Shown here: positions 8,294 through 17,344 of the stretch, in pieces
Position numbering within the stretch: position 1 is the stretch's first letter
Layout: every line of letters starts with the position of its first letter
Assembly (NCBI GenBank): GCA_963785065.1
Contig: CAWATX010000004.1
Span: forward strand, 248,001 to 312,000
Direction: 5' to 3'
Source of the DNA: CAVSRC01 sp963785065
GTDB lineage: Bacteria; Pseudomonadota; Alphaproteobacteria; Rhizobiales; Kaistiaceae
DNA: 64,000 nt
The notes under the pieces: generated by a model
What the model was told of the DNA's origin: nothing
The model's database searches: none
The model's input: only the letters and a program-made list of their open reading frames with translations
Program-made: the position numbers and the translations under genes

Positions 8294-9088
8294 GTGATCC
8301 ATGAACTCAACCATTTTGGCATCGTAATCCGAAACCTGGAGAAGTCGCTGGCCTTCTACCAAGACCTGCTCGGCGCCCAGGTGGTCTACCGGGGGCTGAT
8401 CCCCGCCACCCAGACCGACGTCGTCTATCTGCTCATCACCGGCGGCATGATCGAACTCCTGCATCGCGCCGACCCGCCACCGACCGAGACCTTCGGCATC
8501 ACCCACATCGCCTTCATGACCGACGACCTCGAGACCGACTACGATCGGCTGATGGCGGCGGGATACGTTGGAAAGGTGAAGCCGAAGCAGGCAGGCAGCG
8601 GCGTCGGACGGCTGGCCTTCCTCGATGACCCCAACGGTGCGCGCGTCGAGCTGATCCAGCGCGACCTCGCCATGCGCGACGTTCCGGTCGAGCACCCGAT
8701 CGTGCGCTCCTTCGACCACTATTCCGTGCTCGCCAACGACCTCGACGGCGCGCTGAAATTCTATCGCGATGATCTCGGCATGAAGATCCTAAAGAAGATG
8801 AGCGTGCCGGCGACCGAGCTCGACATCACCTATCTCAACTACGGCTACGATGTTTTGGAGCTGCTGCATCGTCCGACGCCAGACACCAAGAATCCGATCT
8901 TCGGGCATTTCGCATTGCGTGTTGACGATGTTGATGAGGCGCTGAAAGCATTCGCGGCGAAAGGGGTGCCTGCGGAGCCGGGTACGCCCAAGCCGGCGGG
9001 GACCGGCATCGGGCGGATCGGGATCATCCGCGACCCTGACGGCGTCAAGATAGAGCTGGTGGATCGGCCAGATTTACGGGAGCTCTGA
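8294..9088 (+). CDS. Two-domain VOC (glyoxalase/dioxygenase fold) protein
   Basis: 264-residue protein made of two vicinal-oxygen-chelate modules (about residues 1-125 and 140-258). Each keeps a potential metal set of His/Glu residues: HFGIVI, IELLHR, THIAF and VELIQ in the first; DHYSVL, LELLHR, GHFALRV and KIELVD in the second. GTG 8294 follows a GCGAGG site. It is the last gene of the sugar operon. VOC proteins include lyases, isomerases and epimerases; the class of reaction here is unknown. Confidence 0.85.
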   Translation: MIHELNHFGIVIRNLEKSLAFYQDLLGAQVVYRGLIPATQTDVVYLLITGGMIELLHRADPPPTETFGITHIAFMTDDLETDYDRLMAAGYVGKVKPKQAGSGVGRLAFLDDPNGARVELIQRDLAMRDVPVEHPIVRSFDHYSVLANDLDGALKFYRDDLGMKILKKMSVPATELDITYLNYGYDVLELLHRPTPDTKNPIFGHFALRVDDVDEALKAFAAKGVPAEPGTPKPAGTGIGRIGIIRDPDGVKIELVDRPDLREL

Positions 9089-9633
9089 GCGATTGCGGCA
9101 ACGACCGCCACGGGGCGATTTTAGCGCGGTTCTCCGCCAGCTGAATTGCGATGGCCGCTTACGTCTCGAAAGTCGACAGGCTCCGCGTCAGATCGGACTT
9201 CGGTTGAGCGCCAGAAGGGTCATTAGGCGCAACTCAAGGGCGAGGTTGGCTCATCCATCACCAGGATGCGTGGCCGCAGGGCCAATGCCCGGGCGACTTC
9301 CACGAATTGCTGCTGAGCAACGCGAGGCGCCCCACGTGCGCCTGCGGCCTCGCGGATTGCTGATGCAGCCCATCATATGAACGACGCCATCGGCTGAGCG
9401 GATTAGTTATGCACGGAGTTCCACGTAGAGGCTCATTGTAGAAGGGGTGGAGCCCCCCGTGTCCGGTTTGTCCCGGCGCGTTCTCTTTCCGAGGGACCCA
9501 GCCCAATCTCCCACGGCTCCCAACAGCCGGTCAGCGAGACGGGAAACAGCACCGCGTGATCGCTATGTGATTGCTGGCTCTGATCGGGGTTATCAAAACA
9601 CCTTAGTATATTCGGATAATTGCTTGATTTCTT
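9089..9633. other. Gene-poor stretch between the catabolic cassette and tRNA-Lys
   Basis: 545 bases without an intact gene. It holds a minus-strand ABC ATPase remnant (9223-9345) and, near 9560-9630, an AT-rich segment immediately beyond the 3' end of the tRNA. I see no integrase, insertion sequence or second copy of the tRNA end. Confidence 0.6.
9223..9345 (-). pseudogene. Decayed sugar ABC ATPase fragment (RbsA/MglA-like)
   Basis: Read on the minus strand, this segment gives RVAQQQFVEVARALALRPRI followed by LVMDEPTSPL, which is the signature and Walker B region of ribose/galactose-type ABC ATPases (family form LSVAQQQMVEIARALS...ILIMDEPTSALT). A TAA at 9225-9223 ends the frame soon after Walker B, and nothing recognisable precedes the signature. 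It is a remnant of a CUT2-type ATPase, not the missing ATPase of the adjacent CUT1 transporter. Confidence 0.6.
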
Positions 9634-9709
9634 TGGTGAGCGCGTCGGGGCTCGAACCCGAGACCTGCTGATTAAAAGTCAGCTGCTCTACCAGCTGAGC
9701 TACGCGCTC
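9634..9709 (-). tRNA. tRNA-Lys (anticodon TTT)
   Basis: Complete cloverleaf on the minus strand: acceptor stem GAGCGCG/CGCGCTC, D arm with GCTCAGCTGGTAGAGC, anticodon loop CTTTTAA with anticodon TTT, T arm GGTTCGAGCC, discriminator A and an encoded CCA. Decodes AAA/AAG. It lies at the border between the accessory cassette and core genes, a common insertion place for islands, though no duplicated 3' end is visible here. Confidence 0.97.
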
Positions 9710-9781
9710 GCCTGGCCCCGGCGGGGCCAATTGGGCCGGACCCTATAAGCGCCCCCGAAGGGGGTCAATACGCCCGGCAAA

Positions 9782-10021
9782 CTACTGGAACGCCTTGAAG
9801 GTGGGGATGGTGCGTGTGTCGCGGATGCCCGCGATCGGCTGCACCTTCTCCGTGACGAAATGGCCGATATCGGCGTCTTCGGCCAGGTAGAACTTGACCA
9901 GCAGGTCGAAGTCACCGGCAGTGGAATAGATCTCCGAGGCGATCTCGGCCTCCGCGATCTCGTCGGCGACCTGATAGGCCTTGCCGAGATCGCATTTGAT
10001 CTGCACGAACAGCGCCCGCAT
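9782..10021 (-). CDS. Stand-alone Lrp/AsnC ligand-binding (RAM) domain protein
   Basis: 79-residue protein corresponding only to the effector domain of Lrp/AsnC regulators (beta-alpha-beta-beta-alpha-beta), with no DNA-binding part: it begins MRALFVQIKCDLGKAY and contains TAGDFDLLVKFYL. ATG 10021 is preferred because GGAGG lies before it; ATG 10033 would add four residues. Such proteins may bind amino acids and associate with full-length family members. It lies just upstream of tRNA-Lys on the same strand. Confidence 0.85.
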   Translation of the reverse strand: MRALFVQIKCDLGKAYQVADEIAEAEIASEIYSTAGDFDLLVKFYLAEDADIGHFVTEKVQPIAGIRDTRTIPTFKAFQ

Positions 10022-10206
10022 GGGGCCCTCCAAATCACTGGTTCCTTGGCCGACAGGACACCAGATCGCCGGCGCCGAGACAAGGAAAATGGGCCCGGCG
10101 CCCGGCCTCGCCCACGAAAAATGCCATCCGGCCAGCCCCGCCTCTTGCCGAGGCGCGGCGCTGCCGTATTTTAGATTCGTTCCAAGCGAAACGGAGGACG
10201 CGCCGC

Positions 10207-10674
10207 ATGACCCGCCCCCTGATCCGCCTCTTTATCCCACCTCTGAAGGCCCTTGCCCGGCCGATCGCAGTGGTTGCCCTGGTCACCGGCCTCGCCGTGC
10301 CGGCCGCGGCGGCCGAGTACTCCGACGGCGACGTCCCGGCCATCCGTACCGTCATCCAGAGCCAGATCGACGCCTTCCAGCGCGACGACGGCACTACCGC
10401 CTATTCCTATGCCTCGCCGTCCATCAAGCAGGTCTTCCCCTCGGTCGGCGCCTTCATGGACATGGTGCGCGGCGACTACCAGCCGGTCTATCACCCGCGC
10501 TCGGTCACCTTCGGCGCGCTGGCGGAGGGGCCGACGGGGCCCGAGCAGAAAGTCTTCCTGGTCGGCCCGGACGGGCGCTCCTGGGTGGCGCTCTACACGC
10601 TCCAGCGCCAGAGCGACGGAAGCTGGAAGATCAACCGCTGCCTGCTGGTGCCCAACAACGCGCCGAGCGCCTGA
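10207..10674 (+). CDS. Secreted DUF4864 protein
   Basis: 155-residue exported protein. An N-terminal signal segment (residues 1-36, ending VPAAAAE) precedes a domain with features of DUF4864: IQSQIDAFQRDD, AYSYASPSIKQVF and FLVGPDGRSWVALYTLQRQ. GGAGG lies ten bases before the ATG. Function unknown; the fold probably resembles NTF2-like domains. Convergent with the diguanylate cyclase that follows. Confidence 0.8.
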   Translation: MTRPLIRLFIPPLKALARPIAVVALVTGLAVPAAAAEYSDGDVPAIRTVIQSQIDAFQRDDGTTAYSYASPSIKQVFPSVGAFMDMVRGDYQPVYHPRSVTFGALAEGPTGPEQKVFLVGPDGRSWVALYTLQRQSDGSWKINRCLLVPNNAPSA

Positions 10675-10681
10675 TCTGCCC

Positions 10682-11902
10682 TCAGGCAGCGATCACCGCT
10701 CGATTGCGGCCGCGTCGTTTGGCGTCGTAGAGGGCATGGTCCGCCTGCGCCAGCAGATCCTCGGCGGATCCCTCACCGCCAAGCGATACCGCGCCGCCGA
10801 AACTTGCGGTCACGATTCTCGTGTCGCCATTGAGCGCGAACGGTTCGCCGGCGATCGCCTGGCGCAGGCGCTCCGCCATGATTGCCAGGGTCTCGTCGGT
10901 CGATCGATCGACGACGATGAGGAACTCCTCCCCGCCATAGCGACCGAGCCTGTCGTCCTGACGAAGAACGCCCAGCAGGCGCTGGGCAAACTCCTTCAGG
11001 GCCGTGTCGCCGGCGGCGTGGCCGAGGCTGTCGTTCACGGTCTTGAAGTGGTCGATGTCGGTCATGATGAAGCCGACACCCGTCCCGGTCCGCTTCGCTT
11101 GTTCCATCTCGCGAAGGGCGACCTGCATGATAGCGCCGCGATTGAGCACACCGGTCAAGGTGTCGCGATTGGCGGCCTGCTTGAGCCTGCGCCCCTCGAC
11201 GATCAGCTGCCGGTTGCGGTCAATGATCTGCTGGTAGACGCGGCTCTTGTCGATGACGATCGAGACCTGCCTGGCGATCTGCTTGAAGGTAGCCTGATGG
11301 ACCTCGCGGTAGGCATTCTTGTGCCGGCTGGTGAAGAAGAGAAACGCGATCGGCCGGTCGTCGACGATCAGCGGGCAGGTCAGGCTCGATCGTCCGCCCT
11401 CACGCACGATGCGGCGGGTCGAATCCGAGTTGGGCTTGGCCTTCAGGTAGCCTTCTAGGTCATTCAGGATGCGCGGCTCGCGCGTCTCGAGGATGCGCTC
11501 GAGGCTGCTTCCCGCCAGCGCCTGCGAGTAGCCGGCCGTGATCTGTACCGGCCCCAGCTCCGTGCGCGCCCAATAGGCCGAGACCTCCAAGCGATCTTCG
11601 GAAAGGAACGCACAGCCAATGCGATTGTAGGGGATGACGCCCGCGAAGCAGTCGAAGATGCGGTTGAGCGCGTCCTCGACGCCGACACCCTGTTCAACCG
11701 TTTCAACCACGTCGAAGAGATGGCGAACTTCCCGTTCGCGCTGGTTCAGGCTGTCGGCAAGCCGCTGCAGCTCGCGGCCGAGCTCGGCCAGGGGATCGGT
11801 CTGGTCGAAGCGAAGCTTGGGCACGTGGCCGCAGCGCCGTAGTTCCGCGACCCAGGCCGCATAGGCATCGATCCTGTTGCGCAGGGTGACCGTCTCGTCC
11901 AT
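10682..11902 (-). CDS. GAF-GGDEF diguanylate cyclase
   Basis: 406-residue soluble protein: a helical N-terminus, a GAF-like sensor (about 60-215), a coiled linker, and a GGDEF domain (about 240-400). The active-site motif is GGEEF at 323-327 and an inhibitory RxxD site is present (RQDD, 314-317), so it should make c-di-GMP from two GTP and be product-inhibited. ATG 11902 is chosen because the residues upstream of it look non-coding. Signal sensed by the GAF domain is unknown. Confidence 0.88.
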   Translation of the reverse strand: MDETVTLRNRIDAYAAWVAELRRCGHVPKLRFDQTDPLAELGRELQRLADSLNQREREVRHLFDVVETVEQGVGVEDALNRIFDCFAGVIPYNRIGCAFLSEDRLEVSAYWARTELGPVQITAGYSQALAGSSLERILETREPRILNDLEGYLKAKPNSDSTRRIVREGGRSSLTCPLIVDDRPIAFLFFTSRHKNAYREVHQATFKQIARQVSIVIDKSRVYQQIIDRNRQLIVEGRRLKQAANRDTLTGVLNRGAIMQVALREMEQAKRTGTGVGFIMTDIDHFKTVNDSLGHAAGDTALKEFAQRLLGVLRQDDRLGRYGGEEFLIVVDRSTDETLAIMAERLRQAIAGEPFALNGDTRIVTASFGGAVSLGGEGSAEDLLAQADHALYDAKRRGRNRAVIAA

Positions 11903-11991
11903 TGGCTCTTCTGTGTGTCGACTCGTGGGCCGCACAATGCAACAGATTGCATAATCATTTCTGAATGTTGGCGAGCAAGACGGCAAATCGA

Positions 11992-13122
11992 TCAGGCATG
12001 CGGCGGAATGTCACCGGCCGCCCAGCCGGCCTTCGTTTGCCCAACGAAGTCGTCGTAGCGCCCGGCACCGATCGCAGCGCGAATCTCGGCCATCAGCCAC
12101 TCGTAATAGGCAAGGTTGTTCCACGACAGCAGCATGGCGCCGAGCATTTCGCCCGACTTCACCAGATGGTGCAGATAGGCGCGGGAATAGTCGCGCGTCG
12201 CCGGGCAGTCGCTGGCCGCGTCGAGCGGACGCGGGTCCTCGGCGTGGCGGGCGTTCTTCAGGTTGATCTTGCCGAAGCGCGTATAGGCGACACCATGGCG
12301 GCCGGCGCGGGTCGGCATGACGCAATCGAACATGTCGATGCCGCGCTTGACCGACTCGACGATGTCGTCGGGCGTGCCCACGCCCATCAGATAGCGCGGC
12401 GCAGTGGCCGGCAGCTCCGGCGTCGTGATCTCCAGCATGCGCAACATCACGTCCTGCGGCTCGCCGACCGCAAGCCCGCCGACGGCATAGCCGTCGAAGC
12501 CGATGGCCGCGAGCGCCCGCGCCGACTCGACCCGCAATGCCGCATCGTCGCCGCCCTGGACGATGCCGAAGAGCGCCCTGCCCTCCGGCTTGCCGAACGC
12601 CCTCTTGCTGCGCTCGGCCCAGGCGAGCGACAGGCGCATGGCGCGCTCCACCTCCTGGCGCGGCGCGGGCAGCGCGATGCACTCGTCAAGCTGCATGCGG
12701 ATATCGGAATCGAGCAGCGCCTGGATCTCCAGCGAGCGCTCCGGCGTCAGCGCGAAGGTGGCGCCGTCGATATGCGACTGAAAGGTGACGCCGGTCTCGT
12801 CAAGCTTCCTGAGCTGGGCCAGCGACATCACCTGGAAGCCGCCGGAATCGGTGAGGATCGGTCCCTGCCAGCCGGAAAAGGCATGCAGGCCGCCGAGCGC
12901 CGCCACCCGCTCCGCCCCCGGGCGCAGCATCAGGTGGTAGGTGTTGCCGAGGATGATGTCGGCGCCGAGCGCCTTCACCTGATCCATGTACATGGCCTTC
13001 ACCGTGCCGGCAGTGCCCACCGGCATGAAGGCGGGGGTGCGCACCACGCCGCGGGCAAGCGCGATCGCGCCCGTGCGTGCCGCGCCGTCGCTCGCGGCGA
13101 TGGTGAAGGTCAGGCCGGTCAT
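11992..13122 (-). CDS. tgt: Queuine tRNA-ribosyltransferase
   Basis: 376-residue tRNA-guanine transglycosylase that exchanges guanine 34 for preQ1 in tRNAs for Asp, Asn, His and Tyr. The general-base/acid Asp92 (TDSGGFQ) and nucleophile Asp266 (GIDMFDCVMPTR) are present. The usual structural zinc site (CxCxxC plus a His) is not: the positions read Ser304, Cys306, Thr309 and Asn335. Follows queA with a 96-residue unknown gene between them, all on the minus strand, so the queuosine genes form one unit. Confidence 0.95.
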   Translation of the reverse strand: MTGLTFTIAASDGAARTGAIALARGVVRTPAFMPVGTAGTVKAMYMDQVKALGADIILGNTYHLMLRPGAERVAALGGLHAFSGWQGPILTDSGGFQVMSLAQLRKLDETGVTFQSHIDGATFALTPERSLEIQALLDSDIRMQLDECIALPAPRQEVERAMRLSLAWAERSKRAFGKPEGRALFGIVQGGDDAALRVESARALAAIGFDGYAVGGLAVGEPQDVMLRMLEITTPELPATAPRYLMGVGTPDDIVESVKRGIDMFDCVMPTRAGRHGVAYTRFGKINLKNARHAEDPRPLDAASDCPATRDYSRAYLHHLVKSGEMLGAMLLSWNNLAYYEWLMAEIRAAIGAGRYDDFVGQTKAGWAAGDIPPHA

Positions 13123-13134
13123 GAGCGTACGCCG

Positions 13135-13425
13135 CTAGACATGAACGAGGTCATAGACGTAGGACTTCTCGCCCTTGCGACTGACCCAGATGCCCTCCGG
13201 CGGGGCATCGCCCTGATCCTCCGACGCGACCTCCCATGGCCGGCCGGAGATCGATCCATCATCCGGCAGCACCGAAATCCAGCCCCAGCGTGCCGACCTG
13301 ACGATCCACAGATCGCGGTCCTCGCGCTTGTAGGCCCGCGTGCCATCGGGGCCGATCTGCCGGTGAAAGCGATAGACAAGCCCATCGATCCGACGCCGCA
13401 GCTCGAATGTCTCGACGCTGCTCAC
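13135..13425 (-). CDS. Conserved hypothetical protein between queA and tgt
   Basis: 96-residue acidic protein without signal peptide or membrane helix. It has several aromatic positions (LWIVRSARWGWISV, SYVYDLVHV) and no motif I recognise. It overlaps the queA stop by four bases and lies 12 bases before tgt, so it is co-expressed with queuosine synthesis genes. Its position suggests, but does not prove, a link to tRNA modification. Confidence 0.75.
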   Translation of the reverse strand: MSSVETFELRRRIDGLVYRFHRQIGPDGTRAYKREDRDLWIVRSARWGWISVLPDDGSISGRPWEVASEDQGDAPPEGIWVSRKGEKSYVYDLVHV

Positions 13426-14519
13426 TGCGCCGCCCCCAGCGGATCGAGCAGGCAGGCGTCACCGTAGGAATAAAATCTGTAGCGCGCTTCGATCGCGTGC
13501 CGGTAGGCGGCGTGCATCGTCTCGCGGCCGGAAAAGGCCGAGACCAGCATGAACAGGGTCGAGCGCGGCAGGTGGAAGTTGGTCATCATCAGGTCGACCG
13601 CCTTGAAGCGATAGCCGGGCGTGATGAAGATCGACGTGTCGCCTGAGAACGGGCGGATGGTGCCGTCCTCGTCCGCTGCGCTTTCGAGAAGCCTGAGCGA
13701 GGTCGAGCCGACCGCGACGATGCGCCCGCCGCGCGCCTTCACGGCGTTCAGCGCCTCGGCCGTCTCGGGGCTCACCGTTCCGGTCTCGGCATGCATGAAG
13801 TGGTCTTCGGCCTCCTCGGTCTTGACCGGCAGGAAGGTGCCGGCGCCGACATGCAGCGTCACCATGTGGCGGCTGACGCCGGCTTCGGCGAGACGGGCGA
13901 ACAGCCCCTCGGTGAAGTGCAGCCCGGCAGTCGGCGCCGCCACGGCGCCGTCCTCGCGGGCATAGATGGTCTGGTAGTCGGTGCGGTCGGCCGCGTCGGG
14001 TTCGCGGCGGGTGGCGATATAGGGCGGTAGCGGCGCCACGCCGACGCTGGCTAGGGCTTCGTCGAGCGCCGGGCCCGAAAGGTCGAAGCTCAGGAACACC
14101 TCGCCCGCCTCGCCGCGGTCGACCACGGTGGCGTCGAGGCCGGAAAGCAGGCAGGCATTGTCGCCGGCAAGGTTGGCCGCGGCGCCGAAGCGAATGCGGT
14201 CGCCGATCGCCAGGCGCTTCGCCGGTCGCGCCAGCGCCTCCCAGCGGGACGGCGCCGTGCGCCGGGTCAGCGTCGCCTCGACGTGGGCGATCGAGCCGTC
14301 GCGGATGCGCTCGCCGGTGAGCCGGGCCGGGATCACTTTCGTATCGTTGAGCACCAGTGCGTCACCGGATCTCAGCAGCCCGGGCAGATCGCTAACGACG
14401 TGGTCGGCATGCCCCTGCCCGGTCCGCACCACCAGCAGGCGGGCGGCATCGCGTGGGCTGATGGGGCGGAGCGCGATCAGCTCCTCCGGCAGGTCGAAAT
14501 CGAAAAGATCAACGCGCAT
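13422..14519 (-). CDS. queA: S-adenosylmethionine:tRNA ribosyltransferase-isomerase
   Basis: 365-residue enzyme that transfers ribose from SAM to preQ1 in tRNA to give epoxyqueuosine. Family segments are clear: FDLPEELIALRP near the N-terminus, DGSIAHVEATL, TAGLHFTEGL, HVGAGTFLPVK, and FHLPRSTLFMLVSAF near the C-terminus. Length is normal. First gene of the queA-unknown-tgt unit. Confidence 0.97.
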   Translation of the reverse strand: MRVDLFDFDLPEELIALRPISPRDAARLLVVRTGQGHADHVVSDLPGLLRSGDALVLNDTKVIPARLTGERIRDGSIAHVEATLTRRTAPSRWEALARPAKRLAIGDRIRFGAAANLAGDNACLLSGLDATVVDRGEAGEVFLSFDLSGPALDEALASVGVAPLPPYIATRREPDAADRTDYQTIYAREDGAVAAPTAGLHFTEGLFARLAEAGVSRHMVTLHVGAGTFLPVKTEEAEDHFMHAETGTVSPETAEALNAVKARGGRIVAVGSTSLRLLESAADEDGTIRPFSGDTSIFITPGYRFKAVDLMMTNFHLPRSTLFMLVSAFSGRETMHAAYRHAIEARYRFYSYGDACLLDPLGAAQ

Positions 14520-14643
14520 CGGCGCTTCCTAGCGACATCTGCCGCCGGAAGGAAGCGCCTCTTTGCCCTTTGGTTTCCGTCGACCGCGAGCAACCCCACA
14601 GCGCGCGGCGCAACGCCGACCGTCTTGCCGGCGCTGCCGCCGC

Positions 14644-14943
14644 CTAACCCTGCCCGAAGAGATCGTAATGGTGGATGAAGCTCTCCGCGATCAGGGGGAT
14701 TTCATCGGGCGGAATGACCGAGCGATTCCAGTCCTCGCCGGCAAATGCCTTCACCGAATCCAGGTCCTGCCACAGGGTGGTCACGGTGAATTCCGGTACG
14801 GCCGGGTCAATCGGCTCGCCGACATAGTAGCCCAGCATTCCTTTCGCGGATTTCACCATAGGAACCGACAGGCGTTCCAGCATTTCGCGAAATTCTTGAG
14901 ACTTTCCCGGCTTGGTGGTTGCACGAAAAACGCGGAGTATCAT
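14644..14943 (-). CDS. Antibiotic biosynthesis monooxygenase (ABM) domain protein
   Basis: 99-residue single-domain ferredoxin-like protein of the ABM family: ILRVFRATTKPGKSQEFREML at the N-terminus, GMLGYYVGEP in the middle and VTTLWQDLDSVKAFAGEDW afterwards. Such dimers can be heme-degrading enzymes or cofactor-less quinone monooxygenases; neither is specified by the residues seen. Isolated between queA and a small membrane protein. Confidence 0.8.
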   Translation of the reverse strand: MILRVFRATTKPGKSQEFREMLERLSVPMVKSAKGMLGYYVGEPIDPAVPEFTVTTLWQDLDSVKAFAGEDWNRSVIPPDEIPLIAESFIHHYDLFGQG

Positions 14944-15054
14944 CGCCTACCCTCGTTCTTCCTGTCGCGCCCGGCGCCAGCATTCGCCCTGCCGGCCGGC
15001 GAATCAAGGAAATACTCGGCGAAACAGGATTGCAGCCGATGTCGTCTGGCCAGG

Positions 15055-15495
15055 TCAGCCCCGGCGTCCACCAACCACCACGCCGATTCCGAGAACGATG
15101 AGGATGACCGGCCACAGCACGCCCCAGTCGAAACCCGCGAGGAACGAGGCGCCAAAGACGACCAGTACCGCGCCGACGATCGCCGTGCTGGTCACGCTGC
15201 GGGTCACCCCGCCATCGCGTTGATACATGCGCCAGGCCGTCCACAGAGCACCAAGACCGGGCAGAATCAGGAATACGGCCCACCAGTTCTCCGGGATCGG
15301 AACACCGAAATTCTTCAGGAGGAACAGGATGCCCAGGCCAACCAGGATCAGGCCCGCGATCCACGAGCCGCCCGGCCCCCAGCTCATCTCGTGGCCGTCC
15401 TCACGCCGCGCTTGGCGTCGCGCCCGCCTCTCTTGCCGGCGCAATTCGCGCCAGTCCGGCCGCGGCCCGTCCGGTCCGCTCGAAGGATCGCTCAT
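15055..15495 (-). CDS. Small membrane protein with LiaF-like transmembrane region
   Basis: 146-residue protein: a charged Arg-rich cytoplasmic N-terminus (DWRELRRQERRARRQARRED), then four membrane helices (starting SWIAGLILVGLGILFLL and ENWWAVFLILPGLGALW, then a second pair) in the DUF5668/LiaI-LiaF-like pattern. ATG 15495 is used; ATG 15507 would add four residues. No function is established for stand-alone versions. Confidence 0.75.
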   Translation of the reverse strand: MSDPSSGPDGPRPDWRELRRQERRARRQARREDGHEMSWGPGGSWIAGLILVGLGILFLLKNFGVPIPENWWAVFLILPGLGALWTAWRMYQRDGGVTRSVTSTAIVGAVLVVFGASFLAGFDWGVLWPVILIVLGIGVVVGGRRG

Positions 15496-15570
15496 TGTGT
15501 GCCCCATCAAGACAACCGGGCGGGATTATATCACCGCCCGGTCGCGCCGGGGCCTGTCCTTCCGACCGGC

Positions 15571-16038
<468 letters not shown>

Positions 16039-16061
16039 CGGGCCCTCCTCGTGTCTCTTGC

Positions 16062-16613
16062 CTATTTCTTCACGTCGGCGGCGACCTGCATCTTGATGAT
16101 GCGATCGGGTTTGTCGACCATGCCGTTGGGACCGCTGCCCTTCTTGATCTTGTCGACGAACTGCATGCCCGACACCACCTCGCCCCAGACGGTGTACTGG
16201 CCGTTGAGGTTGGGCGAATCGCCATACATGATGAAGAACTGCGAATTGGCCGAGTTGGGGTCGGACGTGCGCGCCATGCCGCAGATGCCGCGGGTGAAGG
16301 GCACATTGGAGAACTCGGCCTTGAGGTCGGGCAGCTTGGAGCCGCCCGTGCCGGTGCCGGTGGGATCGCCCCCCTGGGCCATGAAGCCGGCGATCACCCG
16401 ATGGAAGGGCGCTCCGTCATAGAAGCCCATGCGGGTCAGCTTCTTGATCTGCGCGACGTGGTTGGGGGCGAGGTCCGGGCGCAGCTTGATCACCACGCGG
16501 CCGGCCGGGATGTCCATGTAGATGGTGTTCTCGGGGTCGAGATTCTGTGCGGCGGCGCCGAGCGGCATCAGCAGGAACGCGGCCAGAAGCGCCGCGGCGA
16601 TACGGGTGAACAT
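16062..16613 (-). CDS. ppiA: Periplasmic cyclophilin-type peptidyl-prolyl isomerase
   Basis: 183-residue cyclophilin with a signal peptide (MFTRIAAALLAAFLLMPLGA, cleavage near AAA-Q, residue 22). The active-site segments FHRVIAGFMAQGGDPTGTG and ARTSDPNSANSQFFIMYG are intact. ATG 16613 is chosen because the signal peptide begins there, 10 bases downstream of the coaD stop. It folds proline-containing proteins in the periplasm. Confidence 0.95.
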   Translation of the reverse strand: MFTRIAAALLAAFLLMPLGAAAQNLDPENTIYMDIPAGRVVIKLRPDLAPNHVAQIKKLTRMGFYDGAPFHRVIAGFMAQGGDPTGTGTGGSKLPDLKAEFSNVPFTRGICGMARTSDPNSANSQFFIMYGDSPNLNGQYTVWGEVVSGMQFVDKIKKGSGPNGMVDKPDRIIKMQVAADVKK

Positions 16614-16623
16614 CCTTGAGACC

Positions 16624-17127
16624 CTATGTCGTTGAGGGGAACTTGCGTTCGATCTGACGGGCGACGCTCGCCGGCACGAAGGCCGAGACGTTGCCACCCA
16701 TCGAGGCGATCTGCCGGACAAGCGTGGCGGTGATGTGGCGTGCCTTGGGCGAAGCCGGCAGGAACACCGTGCGCAGGCCCGGCGCCATGGTGCAGTTCAT
16801 GCCGGCCATCTGCATCTCATAGTCGAAGTCGCTGGCGTCGCGCAGGCCGCGAATCAGCATGGAGGCGCCGGCCTTGCGCGCCGCCTCGACCGCCAGCCCG
16901 TCGAAGGCGACGGCATGCGCCCGCCCGGCGGCCTTGTCGCCGAGATTGGCGATCATGTCGGCCACCATCTTTAGCCGCTCGTCGATGGTGAACATCGGCG
17001 ACTTGCCGGCATTGATGCCGACGCCCACGACCACCTCGTCGGCGATCGCCAGTGCCCCCTCGAATATGTCGACGTGCCCGTTGGTCACGGGATCGAAGGT
17101 GCCGGGATAGAAGGCGGTGCGGCTCAT
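16624..17127 (-). CDS. coaD: Phosphopantetheine adenylyltransferase
   Basis: 167-residue enzyme of coenzyme A synthesis (4'-phosphopantetheine + ATP to dephospho-CoA). It has the nucleotidyltransferase T/HxGH motif (YPGTFDPVTNGHVDIF, residues 8-23), the substrate loop RGLRDASDFDYEMQM and the second ATP motif near ITATLVRQIAS. Normal length. Followed by two cyclophilin genes. Confidence 0.97.
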   Translation of the reverse strand: MSRTAFYPGTFDPVTNGHVDIFEGALAIADEVVVGVGINAGKSPMFTIDERLKMVADMIANLGDKAAGRAHAVAFDGLAVEAARKAGASMLIRGLRDASDFDYEMQMAGMNCTMAPGLRTVFLPASPKARHITATLVRQIASMGGNVSAFVPASVARQIERKFPSTT

Positions 17128-17344
17128 GGAGCCCTCTCATATCGGCCGCCCGCTCAAGGGGCAAGCACCCGGCGCGTCGCAGCGAGGCCCGACCAGCGTC
17201 CCATTTTCGGTGGAACCATCTGCGTTATCAGCGGGTTACGATTGTGAACCGTGTCACAGCGAAAACCAGCCAAGAGGCCTATCTCAACGTTTGACAAGAG
17301 CGCCCTGCAACCGGGACGCCCGGAACCTCAAGGGGGATCCGACG

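Noticed and set aside
9634..9709. tRNA-Lys as an attachment site for an integrative element
   Set aside because: No integrase and no second copy of the tRNA 3' end seen in the window; only the relic genes hint at turnover.
9713..9770. GC-rich hairpins beside tRNA-Lys as terminators
   Set aside because: Neither orientation is followed by a T tract.
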